The notes under the pieces are model-generated. The model saw only the letters and a program-made list of their open reading frames with translations, was not told the origin of the DNA and made no database searches. From Bolinopsis microptera (Eukaryota > Ctenophora > Tentaculata > Lobata > Bolinopsidae), in the NCBI RefSeq assembly GCF_026151205.1, contig NC_087078.1, forward strand, positions 16,385,118 to 16,449,117: 64,000 bases of DNA. The letters run 5' to 3'. Made by a program: the position numbers and the translations under genes. This document shows positions 9,615-21,327 of this stretch, one piece after another (within the stretch, counting starts at the first letter, position 1; every line of letters begins with the position of its first letter).

Positions 9615-11702
9615 ATCTTAATTTTTAAAACACTTTGCTGATAAAAGGATACGAAACAAGATGGTACCCTATTTTGTAATTCTCTACACAAATCGAATGA
9701 TCAAAATCTTTTGGAGTGCATTTTTTCTATCAGCCATCTAATCATAGAGTTCTACAATAAAATCCTTTAATATCAGTTCATATTTTCCATTCTTAGGCAT
9801 ATAAGCGATGATTCTACATGATTCTATAACAAAATTATGGTTGATGTCTCAGATTACTGTAATGAAAATGGGGCAATAAAATAGAAAATAGAGATACTAA
9901 TCATTTCAGGCTGTTAGAATTATATAATCAAATTTAATTGAATTTGAATCAGATCTATGATTATTGAATCTCCCTTTGAGTCTGATTCTGAGGATTATCA
10001 ACCCAAGCCTTGGATTTGCAACCGTCAAAATAAGGATATAAAAATCAATAATAAGTATAAATGTACCTGATATAAAGTCAATTAGCTTTTAGAGTACCAC
10101 ATCTTCAGGTTACATACATCAATAGCACAATAATACAGCATCCTGGGAGAAGATATATAGGGTTATTTACTTCATATATCATTATTTCTATTTAACTGTA
10201 ATATACAGTAAAACCTTTATCTACTGGGCCTCTTGGGGGAAACGTGAAAATCCATTTCAGGATAAAAAGAATAAACCTTTAATTAAACTATCAAATATGG
10301 TTTACTACCCTCCCTTCACAACTTTTATTTGTCTACTCGAAGAAAGAGGATGCAAATTCTATCCTCAGCTTTTACACCAGTTTCAACTAAATGCAATTGC
10401 TCTGCCCGTTCCTGACGAAGCTGCTTTGGGAAATACACATTTTCTGAACACAATCAGTCCAAAAGCAGTAAAGATGAACAAAGAGGAGTAAAGAGAACAT
10501 TATAATATGGCCCTAGGCCTGGGTGACGTAATAGACTCTTATTGTAGGATACAAGGATACAAGGATACAAAAGTGATAATTATTTTATTGAATTCACAAT
10601 AGTTATAATTCTGAAATAATTTAAGGTTACACAATTCTAGTTATTTACAAATGTGTAGGGATAAAATAGAAATGTTTTATAATCCCTTTATAATACTATT
10701 TTTGAGGTCCTATAGCATTATGCATTGGCCAGTATTTGAGTGGAAATCTGGGCTCTTATAGTAGGCTGTAAAATTTTCGTTCACAGAGAGAATTGAATGG
10801 ATTGCTCTTGCTGTGGCAGTAAATTTTGTAGGGTCTAGTGTTTTATCGGATAGCAAACCGGCTAGGTCAGTAATATTTTTTCCATCGCCTAAAAAGGCAA
10901 TAGATGGTTAGAAGTGGTAGGATTTGAGAATGGGTATAGTGGGTATAGGTTTTTCGTCGTGTCACAAAGCAAAACATGCATTAACCTCCGCAAACACGTG
11001 CTCCTTTACAAATTATCTTTCGATGGTCGCGCGCGCATTTTACAATGCTTTTATGTCAAGGTGTACTCTATACCAAGAATCGAGCTAATAAATCGTGTAC
11101 GGCGCGCATGTAGTAAAACAAAGTATTTTATTTAGTAAAACAAAGTATTTTATTTATTAGCAGTGCAATCAATTCATATGATATAATTATAAGAATATAA
11201 TAGTATGTCACACCTATTTAACTGTTACGTTTGAGTAGTCGTGCCATGGCTAAATCTAACTAGGACCAGTGGTGTCGATTAACATTTAATAGGTGAGTCT
11301 AAGTGACACAAATGGAAAATTTTAAGAAAGGACGGATCAAAACACAGATCCAAGGACAAGGAGACCCCACTGCAGGACCATACATGCTATTGGCTTGTGC
11401 ATGGCCCTATATGCATATACCATATATATGTATATCTCTTTTCGCTATTATACATTTTGATTCGCATTGATATTTGTCGTTTAAGCTTTCGTTAACTTCA
11501 TGCGATACAAACTTCTCATTTTGTTGTGGGTGCTTGGTGCAACCCGATATTAGTAATCCGTTATGTTGTTGTATAAATTATGATGTTATGACTATCATGT
11601 TGAACATGATTGCCCATAGATTGATTCATTATATTTAGACGAAATGAACGATACATTTTATTATGATTCACATTGTATTAACTACCACAGATTTGATTGG
11701 GT
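9615..11702. other. Intergenic; no supported gene
   Basis: AT-rich sequence. At about 10207 CAGTAAAACCTTTATCTAC resembles pogo/Tigger-type transposon ends, but no partner end was found. A 65-codon frame at 10297-10491 has no recognisable domain. Short tandem repeats are present: three GGATACAA units near 10543-10568 and a duplicated AGTAAAACAAAGTATTTTAT near 11112-11155. Confidence 0.35.
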
Positions 11703-12247
11703 GACATCTGTCCGACAGTCGAATTACCGGTTTCCGACAAGAGTCGCTGTCAGATAGGAGTCGTTTTTGGCGACATCTGTCCAACTTTCGGATCAAATTT
11801 GCAATTTCAGATCACGTTCGTATTTCACAAGCTCACGTGTAATCTTGTGACGTTGCTCCCACAGTCCTAATATAATGCTGATTTGATCCATTGAGATCTG
11901 ATCCATCGATACGTGATTGACTATTTGAGGACAGGATCATGCTAGCCGTACACTAACAAGCTGTAACAAGCTGCCAATCACATCACAGCCTACATTACAC
12001 ACAGGAGAGCGGTATGGACTTGGAGATCAGTTATTTATATAACATTTAAACTATTGTCCAATTTTTGACATCAAATGAAAATAAACTATGGCAGAGTTCA
12101 GCTCAGGTCATATCTCAGTTCAGATCATGTCTCTAATTGGAAAATGGAAATGTGTCGTATTGCAATTAGATCACAATTTCGGACAGATGTCTTTTTTTTC
12201 TGGTAACATATTGAGTCGGACAAGAGTCGCTGTCGGACAGATGTCCT
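11703..12247. mobile_element. ~545 bp MITE
   Basis: GACATCTGTCCGACAG at about 11704 is mirrored by CTGTCGGACAGATGTC at about 12228-12243. A second, internal block GACAAGAGTCGCTGTC occurs at both ends (about 11738 and 12219), giving a compound terminal structure. No coding capacity is visible. Confidence 0.65.
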
Positions 12248-12439
12248 TTTAACTGCATCATGCATATCACCGCACAGGCTGCGCTACGGTGTCAGGTCGT
12301 TTAACTTTCGATTCAAATAATTGACAACGGCAACCCCTCCATTTTGTTCTTTGTAACGCCCCAAAGAAATTTGGTAATTTAACCAATATGAAACGATTGT
12401 TAATTGTAATTAATTACGGCGATGGAAATCTAGCGTCCA

Positions 12440-13427
12440 CTAACCGGCGCAATTCTTGTTGGGATGGAAGTTAAATTTTTCTCTAACTGAGGAGTAGAGT
12501 AAACAGTCAGTTAGAACATGAATTTCGTCCTCAATAGGCTTAAGCCCCTTGCTGAAAAAGCAAAAAGTGCACCATCGATGTTCTCTTGGTACTAGGGGGG
12601 TTTCGTAACGGCCCCTCTCAATGTAAAGATTGTGGCAGCTAATACGAAACCTTGTTAAGCTTTTCCGAGCATCGGGGATCTTAACCACTCCTAAGTATGT
12701 TTCTGGTTCAAAATCATGTTTAATTTGATTGTAGAATTCTAATTTAGATGAGGATGCCTTGGCAGATTTCCAGGTATCCACAAATTCTTCCCTCATGTTG
12801 TGACTGATTTGGGTAGAGAGCTTGGATTTTGAAGAGGATGAGTGGGGGAAGTTATATTTGGTGAGAAGATTAGAGATGTTGGTGTACCAAGGAAGGCCCA
12901 GCATAATCTGCTCGTGAAATGCAGCGGAGAGAAGTTCATTTTCAGTGCTTTCAAGACGACTATAGAAATCTATTGCAAGTTTGCAGGCTTCAAAGAAGAG
13001 GGGGTGGCGCCCACTTTCACCCCAGCAGCCTATATTTGATGCTTTTGAATGGACAGACAAGGAACCACAAGGACCACTTGATAAACTTAAGGTGGAATCT
13101 TTCATAGTGGTCTTGTGAGATGTACCTGAGAGTATGCTGGGGGTTGGCTTTGCTATCTGTTTTTGGGACTTAGGGCAAGTAGGACAAGATCGTCAGCCCA
13201 GAGCAGATGTGATATTTAGGACGTCAGCTAGAATAGGATAATCACCAACAGATTTCAGGAGAGATGACAAGTCGTTGATATAGATTTTAAAAAGGTCCGG
13301 TGATAGGGGGTGTCCCTGCTCTGTTCCTTTTCCAATGTCAATATTAGGGGACAAGAGTTTGGAGATTTTTATATGAGCTATTGAGTTTCTATACATATCA
13401 CTTAGGCAATTGAAGAAGTTTCCAGTA
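12440..13427 (-). pseudogene. Degenerate LINE RT, broken into two frames
   Basis: On the minus strand 13427-13193 reads FFNCLSDMYRN then GTEQGHPLSPDLFKIYINDL, an RT motif B region. The following YADD-like box is damaged (ILADVL). After in-frame stops, 13105-12440 gives a C-terminal LINE domain, including RFRISCHNLYIERGRY and a CTFCFF...HVLTDC zinc-knuckle-like segment. The upstream end is interrupted at 13427 by the GC-rich TIR element at 13428-15290. A dead copy. Confidence 0.7.
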
Positions 13428-15290
13428 TTATTGGGGGGGGGGTATTACTGTCCATTTTGTCCATTTTGTCTTTGTCTTTTTTTACATTTTTTTGTGAAGG
13501 ACAGTGTTTTGTGGACAAAATGGACAATGTAGGGACAAAAGGGACAAAAGGGACAAAAATTTTGGACAAATGAGACAAAAAATTAAACAAGCTCAAATGT
13601 AGAGTAAAACAAAATTTAGTAAAACAAAATTTTTATTTACCACAAAACAACCAATACATATTTAATATTATTATACATTTATAAATAAATATAAATCTAA
13701 ATTCAGCTATATACTCAATACACAGCCCGCCGCGCACACAGCCACACATTGCTCAGAAATTCTCAGGTGCAGATGTAAGCGCCGCGCGCGCGAGGTTTTT
13801 TATCTTACAATTACATGTTACGATATATTATTATATATTATTAATTATCAAAGAATTTTAGAAGCAAAATAATTATTGCATATTGGGAAAATTTCGGTCG
13901 TTAACGCAGTTAACGTGAGCGCAACTTGAGCAAAGCGCAACTTGAGCAAAGCGCGAGCGCATGCGGAAAAGGATCGCGTAGCTAGTCAAGATGTTGATAA
14001 ATATTTGGCTTGTGGCGCGATGTGTTGCTCTAACTACAGCCCTCTTGCTTGTAGTAGCGCGCGACCGACGGAGGCGGAAATGACTTGTGGAACAAGCGCG
14101 CCCGCAGCGGCGCGAAAGCACTTGGTTAGCTAGGTGAACGCGATGTGCCTTGTAAAATGAAATCCTACTAGCTGACACCACTCGCAGCTGTGCTGCTCGC
14201 TGTACGTCAGCGATCGAAATTTATACGCGTATCACCCATCATAATTAAGATGTGCCACCCGACGCGCCACGCAATTTTTCTCGTTGCTCGTCGCACGTCG
14301 ACGAACAACGAAGCTCGTTGCGACGCGCCGCGCAATGAGCTGCGGCGAGCGATTTTCTCCAAAAATTTAATGTGGGCGCCGACTTCCACTCTGGCTAGAT
14401 TTCTTTTTACCCAGCGCGCGTTCCTTAATGGGATGAGGTAAAATTAGGTAAAAAGAATCCACTGACTTCCAATGACTACAATAGCTTGTAGCCGCTAACA
14501 TAAAAGCCGCCGCGCGCGCCCAGTGCTGGGGTGCATTCTCATTAACAATTAAACTTGGTCAAACATATTTATATACAGTTCCTAAATTAAATCAATAATC
14601 ATGTTAATATGAGTATTCAACACTACTCGACAACAAATATTTGCCGGCCCATCGACGATTTAGTCGCCGAAACAAAAATCAAACGTTTGCTTTTTCGTTT
14701 CGGGAACTGTTTGAACTCAGTACTATATCCGACTAATCATACTTTACAATGGTTAAAAAACCAAGCCAAGTAGAAAGATTTTCCTCGATGGGCCGGCATT
14801 CGCAACCGCGAAACTTTTTGAGTACGACAAAAGAAGCTAAATGTAAACAACTGTGGAACAAGAAGGAACGCTTCCTCAGACACAAGAAGCATAAAGAATC
14901 GACAACCTGTACCCTATCGGAAATCAGCGACTTCTCTTTACTGTCCATTTTGTCCCTGTTATGTCAATTTGTCTCGTTTGTTGACCATTGTTAATGGTCT
15001 GGCCCGGCGCGCGCTACTTCGTAGCACTTGCCGTTTCGAGAAGAAATCGGCGCGCGCTACTTCGAAGAAATTTAGACGAGTAACATCCGTCAACTCGTTT
15101 GTCTCTGTCCTTTTTGTCCATTTTGTCCATTTTGTCCCCGCCTTTTTTTGTCTTTTTTGTCTTTTTTGTCCCTATTATCTTTTTTGTCCATTTTGTCCCT
15201 CTTGTCCATTTTGTCCCTTTTGTCTTTGTCTTTTTTCAGTTTTTTTTGTGCAGGGATAAAATGGACAGTGGCACCCCCCCATTATTAAAA
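13428..15290. mobile_element. GC-rich TIR element with GTCCATTTTGTCC arrays
   Basis: The left end is a G10 run followed by TATTACTGTCCATTTTGTCC. The right end is the inverse: GGACAGTGGCACCCCCCC after GGGATAAAAT. ATTATT flanks both sides and is a plausible target duplication. Subterminal regions are filled with (T)TTGTCC repeats in both orientations (13449-13580 and 14940-15240). The core (13730-14530, 15000-15090) is unusually CpG- and CGCG-rich for this window. Internal open frames look like composition artefacts. It interrupts the LINE remnant to its left. Confidence 0.65.
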
Positions 15291-15781
15291 AATCTTGCAA
15301 CACAATATAACTAAAATAACTTAACACCCAGAAACAAGCTCCTGCCCTAGAAGTCGACAGATTCAAACTTTAGCAGATTTTAAAGCAAGATCTCTCCAAC
15401 CGGGTTTAACAAAAGGAAACATTAGCTTAAAGAGTAAAGATCATGGTTTTCAGAGAAGGATAGACTTCACTGACATATATCTCTCCCAAGCAGAATTGAG
15501 AATGCGGATCATCACTTTGAGGACGAATGCTGGTAAAGCGACGAGGCTCACTAGTCACTGCCACATCGATAATAATATATTAATAATTCAATAGATTTTT
15601 CAGAAGGCTCCAATGTAACTCCTAAAATTAACATTGAACTATTTCAATGTTAAATTAAATTTATACTGAAAGGTGCCCTTACAAGGCCAGGCAAGGCAGT
15701 GGCGTAAAGTTGCATGTTGAAACATTATCTTTAAACAAGGACCCCACCTAAAGCATGATTTGTAGCTTCCTAGTATTTAAC

Positions 15782-18700
15782 TTTTTTTTTTAAAAAATTT
15801 TTATAAAATTATTCAAACAATATACACATAATATAGCAATGACCCTATATAAAATCAAACCTTTAAGAATATAAAAAATTCCCTAAACACTCAAAAATTA
15901 CCCTTGGCCTTGTGGCTCCAAGTTAAGATCTAGACTGTTTATATTGACAATGTTTTTCCTCGCACCTCTGTCTCCACGGAGAGAAATCACTGTTGTTCTT
16001 AGGATTTCAAAGCGAAGGCGCTTTCTGATGTAACCTACAGCATCCGAGTACCTCTGGCCAGTGTGGTACTCCATCTTACTGGCCAGCTTTTTTACCAGTC
16101 TTTCAGCTTCACTACCCATTCCACCAGAAGTCGAGAACACTAAAGGTGTGAAGCTTCCTTTCTCCACTTCAAGAACCCTTGCGTTGTAACATCGCTTTTT
16201 CTCATTTTCATGGGACTGGTACATTGCTGGGATCGATTTGCTTGCATTGGAGGGGGCTGGGGCATGAAATACCCTTACATCAAAATATGCCCTCTCTGAA
16301 GCATTCCAAATCGATCTTGCAGAAATGTCCAGCCTAGCTTGGTCTCCAAGTACTGTTCCCTTAGGCAACTCCAGACCATCAACTGGAAGAAGAACTGGCT
16401 CAGTCTGCACATCCTTGCATTTCACAGTTCTCATTAGTTCAGCAAAGGTGTCTCTCAGCGAGTTGTGCCGCAGTGACACAAATCCACCGAGTTTGCAGAT
16501 GAGCGCATGGTTTGCTGAGTACTTTTGGCCACACGTACATGTCTTAGGGCTGTCCTTTAAGTTCAGGTTGTACCTGAGAGCTAATGCGTCTGAGAACTGT
16601 TGTTTGTTCATCAGATATCCATACTCTTTTAAAGGTAGTGCTGTTAACCAAGCACTTGCCCCTTTCTCAGCAGCTAGTTGGAACATCAACTTTGCCAGTG
16701 GTGTTGACTCGAGCTCCTGGCGTATTTCCGCTTGTTTTTGTCGATAGAAGAGATTTCGTTCAGTTGTTATCTCAGTTTTCACTCCTTTGCTTACTCTCCA
16801 GTCCTCTGTGTAGTTGTCTACCTGCTTGAGAATAGCTTCTTTAAGGGGTTTTGTGGCTCTACATGAGAATTTGTACTCTCGGTCTGCCATGTCCATCATA
16901 ACTGGTATACCCAATCCTCCATATCTTGGTGGTAGAGCCATTATGTTCCTTAGTTCATCAGTGCAGCTAAACAGCCTGTTGATGATAGCTGGGATAAACT
17001 CATCGCGTGTTACTTGTTCCAGAGGAGTGAGCCTATCTGCAACTCCTGGGGTAGTTCTGCACACATAGTTCCATCTTTTACTAAGCCCATACATGTATGC
17101 ACTGTATGCTATTTGAGGTTCTCTTGATGCTATATCACTTAATTGTTTAAGATCACGACACCATTCTTGAACTTTTTCCTCGATGAAAGCCCCTTTTCCT
17201 TCATCAGTTCCGATAAAGCTGCCCAGATATCGTCGACCAATACTTGTCACATTGACATCTGGGAACAAGTTTCTTGCCTTCTCTTCGTGCTCAGGCTTGA
17301 CTATCACCCATGTCTTGGAAGATTTAGGGTTGTAACCAAAAAGTGGTCCTTTAATGCAGAGGTTATCCCACCATTTCCTCATTTCTTCCAGTTTTCCCCC
17401 AGCAGCAGAGTCATCAGCATACCAGATCTGAGTCACTTTTCTCTCAATGTTTCCTGCATCAATCAATGGTATTGTACCACATGCATAAAATCCCATAGCA
17501 GGTGGATCACCTTGTGTTGTCCCTTCTTCACTAAAAAGATGTTCATCTTCTCCTGCAATAAACAGTCTAGCAGGCATTCTGTAGGTGTTCATAATGTAGG
17601 TAGCAACTTCTGGACATACAATATACATGTTGTTAAGAGCTGCCTCTCGGTTCAGCAAGTTGAATGCATTCTCTGCATCCACTAAGATGATGGCTTCAGT
17701 TTCAGGATCTTCAAAGCAGTCCCTCGCAGCATGAACAGCTGCTTCCACTCCTCCCTGAAGACCAGCACACACTTGAATAGGAGCAGTGGCACCAACCAGA
17801 TCCTTCTGTAGGAGGGTCATCACTGTCTTCCCTATTATCCTTCGTAAGACTTCACCAATGCCAACAGGCCTGACGCCAGGCTTTTTATCCAGGGGAACAA
17901 GTCGACATGCTGTCAATGAGGTCAACATCGTTGGATCCAGATTCCTGACACATAGTTTCCTTGCTATCCCTGCTATAGCATTGCATAGATCCTCACACGT
18001 CTTACCAAACTGTTTAGAACACAGTAGTCTCTTCCACGCATCCGCATCCATTCCTGAAGGCCCTGCAGCACCCTGTACTCTCTTTGCTGCTTGTCTTATC
18101 GATTCCCCGTCAATACTGTCAAAGATAACCGGCTCTACTCTCCTCACTGGTCCACTCAGACAGCTTCCCTTTGATGCAGGTGATGCCTTGGGATGCTTCT
18201 CTTTCAGTACTTTTATCACATCTGGAGTGGGTTCAAGAATCCCGGTGGCATTTTCGCCAATCCACCTCATTGCTGCACTGACTTTACCTTTCATCATAAG
18301 TCGAGTGAAGACTCTCTCAACATGGCCATGTTCATGTTTCCCCTTTCCCATTCTTCTCTGAATCTCCTGTCCTTCTCGCAGCAACTCTTCTAACTTACCT
18401 GCCTGCCACAAAACAAGCCTTCTCTTCAACACTTCAGTGTGTTCCTTTGCTTTGGATCTCTTTGAGGGTTTCTGCAACAGTAGTGATGGCATTATCATCA
18501 AAAGGGTCATGGTCACTGATTCCATAGTACTGCCTGCTGAAAAATTGTTGGCCACTTTAGTCATTTCCTCGATGAATGCTTTTCCTGCAGCCCCTGAGGG
18601 AAGCAGAAATATGTTTCTTCTCCATTTGACTACAACACCATATATTCCCTCACATTGTGTTAGAACTTCCCAACTATTCCATGATCCTAATTTCAATTGA

Positions 18701-19363
18701 GATGGATCCCTTACATTTTCATAACCTGGGAAACAGCACTCCTTTCCCTCTTCTTCCACAATATGAGGGTCCTTTGATATTGGAGTAGATGGTTGTACAC
18801 TTTCTTCGACCTGTCTCCTCAACTTTCGGATAGCTTCAGTTATGGGGTTTTCGTCTTCGTCTTCGTTGCTCTTCTCCTCCTTGCCACATCTTTGACATGA
18901 CCACTCAGAATCCTCATTTTCTGCTAGGTCTTTAAACTGCAACTCCGACAGTCCACTACATGCCGCATGGAACCATCGTCCACATTTGCCTTCACATTGA
19001 ATACAATCACATATTACCTCCTTTGAACAAAATCCACAGATATCAGCTTTCTTTCCAGTTTGCTTTCCTACTTTGGACCTAGTGTCCATTTTTCTTGTGT
19101 CAGGCATTCCAACCCAAAAATGGGAACCACTACTGTTGCCGAGTCGGTTACCAGCAGACACTGAAGCTTACCGCTGTCAGCCCCTACTGGATACGAGTCT
19201 CCTTAACAGTAGTGGACCCAAATTTGGGATCTGATGGAGTAGTCTCAACACCAGAGGATTTTACAGCTCAAGCAAAAAAAAATTATTATTATGAGCTATG
19301 AATTACTTGTAGTTCCTGAAAAACTATATTTTACCCATTACAAAGGTAGCATGTTAGGTTTAC
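15782..19363 (-). mobile_element. Complete 3.58 kb PHD-RT-nuclease non-LTR retrotransposon
   Basis: The 14-mer TCCTAGTATTTAAC occurs at 15768-15781 and at 19364-19377, directly flanking the segment, and is read as the target-site duplication. On the minus strand the element ends in an A-rich tail abutting the left duplication. It has ~200 bases of 5' leader, a single 1087-codon ORF and a ~115 base 3' UTR. Full length, an intact frame and an exact duplication together suggest recent insertion. A related 3' fragment lies at 55926-56560 on the other strand. Confidence 0.85.
15898..19161 (-). CDS. PHD-finger reverse transcriptase with C-terminal nuclease-like domain (1087 aa)
   Basis: This single ORF drives the retrotransposon at 15782-19363. 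A PHD finger spans about residues 42-92 (C42, C45, C56, C60, H65, C68, C89, C92). It is followed by an acidic linker. RT motifs: GAAGPSG near 364-370; LVDAENAF at 493-500 (motif A, D495); EGTTQGDPPA at 546-555 (motif B); YADD at 581-584 (motif C); SSKTWVIVKP at 614-623; RRYLGSFIG at 643-651. A CxCG...HxxxC motif (875-889) with RHN at 898-900 resembles the zinc motif of RLE-type LINEs. LD at 944-945 followed by FDVR at 960-963 and E998/E1000 resembles a PD-(D/E)XK nuclease core. I infer target-primed retrotransposition with the PHD finger as a possible chromatin reader. Later Met codons at 19 or 25 could be the true start. Confidence 0.85.
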   Translation of the reverse strand: MSAGNRLGNSSGSHFWVGMPDTRKMDTRSKVGKQTGKKADICGFCSKEVICDCIQCEGKCGRWFHAACSGLSELQFKDLAENEDSEWSCQRCGKEEKSNEDEDENPITEAIRKLRRQVEESVQPSTPISKDPHIVEEEGKECCFPGYENVRDPSQLKLGSWNSWEVLTQCEGIYGVVVKWRRNIFLLPSGAAGKAFIEEMTKVANNFSAGSTMESVTMTLLMIMPSLLLQKPSKRSKAKEHTEVLKRRLVLWQAGKLEELLREGQEIQRRMGKGKHEHGHVERVFTRLMMKGKVSAAMRWIGENATGILEPTPDVIKVLKEKHPKASPASKGSCLSGPVRRVEPVIFDSIDGESIRQAAKRVQGAAGPSGMDADAWKRLLCSKQFGKTCEDLCNAIAGIARKLCVRNLDPTMLTSLTACRLVPLDKKPGVRPVGIGEVLRRIIGKTVMTLLQKDLVGATAPIQVCAGLQGGVEAAVHAARDCFEDPETEAIILVDAENAFNLLNREAALNNMYIVCPEVATYIMNTYRMPARLFIAGEDEHLFSEEGTTQGDPPAMGFYACGTIPLIDAGNIERKVTQIWYADDSAAGGKLEEMRKWWDNLCIKGPLFGYNPKSSKTWVIVKPEHEEKARNLFPDVNVTSIGRRYLGSFIGTDEGKGAFIEEKVQEWCRDLKQLSDIASREPQIAYSAYMYGLSKRWNYVCRTTPGVADRLTPLEQVTRDEFIPAIINRLFSCTDELRNIMALPPRYGGLGIPVMMDMADREYKFSCRATKPLKEAILKQVDNYTEDWRVSKGVKTEITTERNLFYRQKQAEIRQELESTPLAKLMFQLAAEKGASAWLTALPLKEYGYLMNKQQFSDALALRYNLNLKDSPKTCTCGQKYSANHALICKLGGFVSLRHNSLRDTFAELMRTVKCKDVQTEPVLLPVDGLELPKGTVLGDQARLDISARSIWNASERAYFDVRVFHAPAPSNASKSIPAMYQSHENEKKRCYNARVLEVEKGSFTPLVFSTSGGMGSEAERLVKKLASKMEYHTGQRYSDAVGYIRKRLRFEILRTTVISLRGDRGARKNIVNINSLDLNLEPQGQG

Positions 19364-19377
19364 TCCTAGTATTTAAC

Positions 19378-19699
19378 ACACGCTTTACAAATATTCTAAT
19401 TTTCTAAATGTAGTTTAATGCAGTGACGGAATTAGCACAATTTAATTCAATAACTAAAAACAGTCTCAAAATTGATGGTGAAAATTGTCAACAAAACTAA
19501 GGATAATGATGATTGATGGTGATTGGTGATTAGTGATTGGTGAGCAGGATGAAGTCTCGTAGATGAGGATGAAAGAAAAGTTACAATTAAACAATATGAG
19601 TAGGGAGAGCACTGACACATCAACCGACAATGCAATTCATTGATTTATCAGCCGGATAAAATGCAAATGATGCATAAGAAAGTTTATTTTTAAAATAGT
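19378..19699. other. Short unannotated spacer
   Basis: AT-rich sequence between the retrotransposon and the next MITE. It includes a TGATTGGTGATTAGTGATTGG low-complexity patch near 19515-19542. The small minus-strand frame at 19447-19635 lies on this patch and is not supported. Confidence 0.3.
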
Positions 19700-19700
19700 A

Positions 19701-20552
19701 GAGGCTCTTACGGGCAAAAAGACGTGTTTTCTGCTACGAGTTTAGAGACAAAACCGCTAATTGGACACAATAGTATGATGTCTAAGGATCGATAATATGT
19801 TAAGAAGTATAAATTTGGCCTTATTAGTCACATGCTATTCCAATGCGCGTTTTAAACTTTGACAGTCTATTACTCTAAGGCAAATAGAGTAATTATATTC
19901 ATATTTTGTCAGCAATAAGATCACATTATTTTCTATTTGGTGTGAAAATATGAGCTAGAACGGACATAATCTCGCTGAGTTATAGCTGTTTGAAATTTAT
20001 GATGAACGCGCGGGTGCCAATTGATAACAACTAAATGCTTTTGAGCGTAGTGCGCGTCGAAAATTTGGCAAAAACGCTTGCGGAGTGACGATATTCAAAC
20101 TTCGATAAAGTATATGAAGTGGGTACTTCTCCGAAAGGAAAAATTTAGGCAAACACGATGAAACTATTTTTGGGTTGATTTAATACAACTGCAAAAAATT
20201 ATTCAAACTTCAAGCAAAAAAGTCATAATTTTTACCACTTTTTTGGATTTTTACCCCAGAAAAAATAGAGGGATTTGTTTTATTTTTATACCATCTTGTG
20301 CGGCTGTTTTTCAGCTATCTCCATGCAAGTTTTGCCGACATGCTAACAAAATTAACTTGCTCAAAATATCAAAAAACATGGTTTTTTAGCCTATTTTTGG
20401 CCCAAAAATCGGTTTTTTGCAATTTTAACCCAGAAAAATCAGTCCAATCATCTTACAACCACTTTTAATCGATTCTACGGTCAAAAATACGTCTGGTAAG
20501 GTGTATCTGGGGTCCCTAGTGTATCGAGCAGACAATGCCCGTAAGAGCCTCT
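19701..20552. mobile_element. ~850 bp MITE with GAGGCTCTTACGGGCA ends
   Basis: GAGGCTCTTACGGGCA at 19701-19716 is repeated inverted at 20536-20551. GTA is present on both outer flanks (19698-19700 and 20553-20555), a possible 3 bp target duplication. The interior is AT-rich with repeated TTTTTGG/CCAAAAA strings and no coding capacity. Confidence 0.65.
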
Positions 20553-20685
20553 GTAACAATTTGGTGCATCACCACAATTTCAGCTAGAGTGGTAGTGGGA
20601 AAGATTTTTGATGTGCGGCTTGGCGCTCTGCCTGCAATTAGTGTACCGCTTTACAGTTGTAGGTTCATAATTTACTAAAACGCTT

Positions 20686-21046
20686 AACGGGTGATACTCG
20701 TAAAATATCTGTTCCATATATTGGACCAACTCGGCGCGCGTCCTGGTAGGTTGTAAACCTACAACTAAAACGCGCGTCAAGTCGGATTCTGGATTCGTCG
20801 ACGGTCTAATCACTAATATAATATTTGAAACACCATACACTGCTATGCAGTGTAATGTACCAAATTTGTAAATTGTACCATTAAGTTTTTTTTATGAAAA
20901 ACTCAATGCGATACAAATTTGCGTCAAATAACGCGGATTGTAGGTTTACAACCTACCGTCCTACCAGGACGCGCGCCGAGTTGGACTCGTCGACGGTCCT
21001 GTAAATTTAATATATGGAACAGATATTTTACGAGTATCACCCGTTA
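20686..21046. mobile_element. 361 bp MITE with TTAA-bounded ends; third end copy at 21290-21327
   Basis: TTAACGGGTGATACTCG begins at about 20686, is present inverted ending at about 21046, and again in direct orientation at about 21290. Identity continues ~20 bases further, through AAAATATCTGTTCCATATAT. Each outer end is a TTAA, compatible with a piggyBac-type TTAA target, although the rest of the TIR is not a classical piggyBac end. The interior holds a second inverted repeat, GTCCTGGTAGGTTGTAAACC, in opposite orientations (about 20738 and 20940-20978). The same block recurs at 28362. Confidence 0.65.
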
Positions 21047-21327
21047 AAACGCGGACGATGCCAACCTTTTTAATTTTTAGCCATGCGTATACGATTTTGC
21101 CAGCAAAGATAAAAAGTGGCGTAGTTTTTAAACGGGTAAAACTGGCAGTAAAATATTTGTTTCAATGATCATTAAACCGTCGACGAGTCTAACTTTGAAA
21201 TTGGCATACGGTTATATTATTCACATAGCCATGTGTATATTGTATACGCGTACTGCGTGACGCGCAAGCGAGAGGGCTCTGGTTAGAACTTAACGGGTGA
21301 TACTCGTAAAATATCTGTTCCATATAT

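Noticed and set aside
13873-14441. Arg-rich proteins in the GC-rich block
   Set aside because: Overlapping frames on both strands follow from CpG/CGCG composition; no domain, splice or start context supports them.
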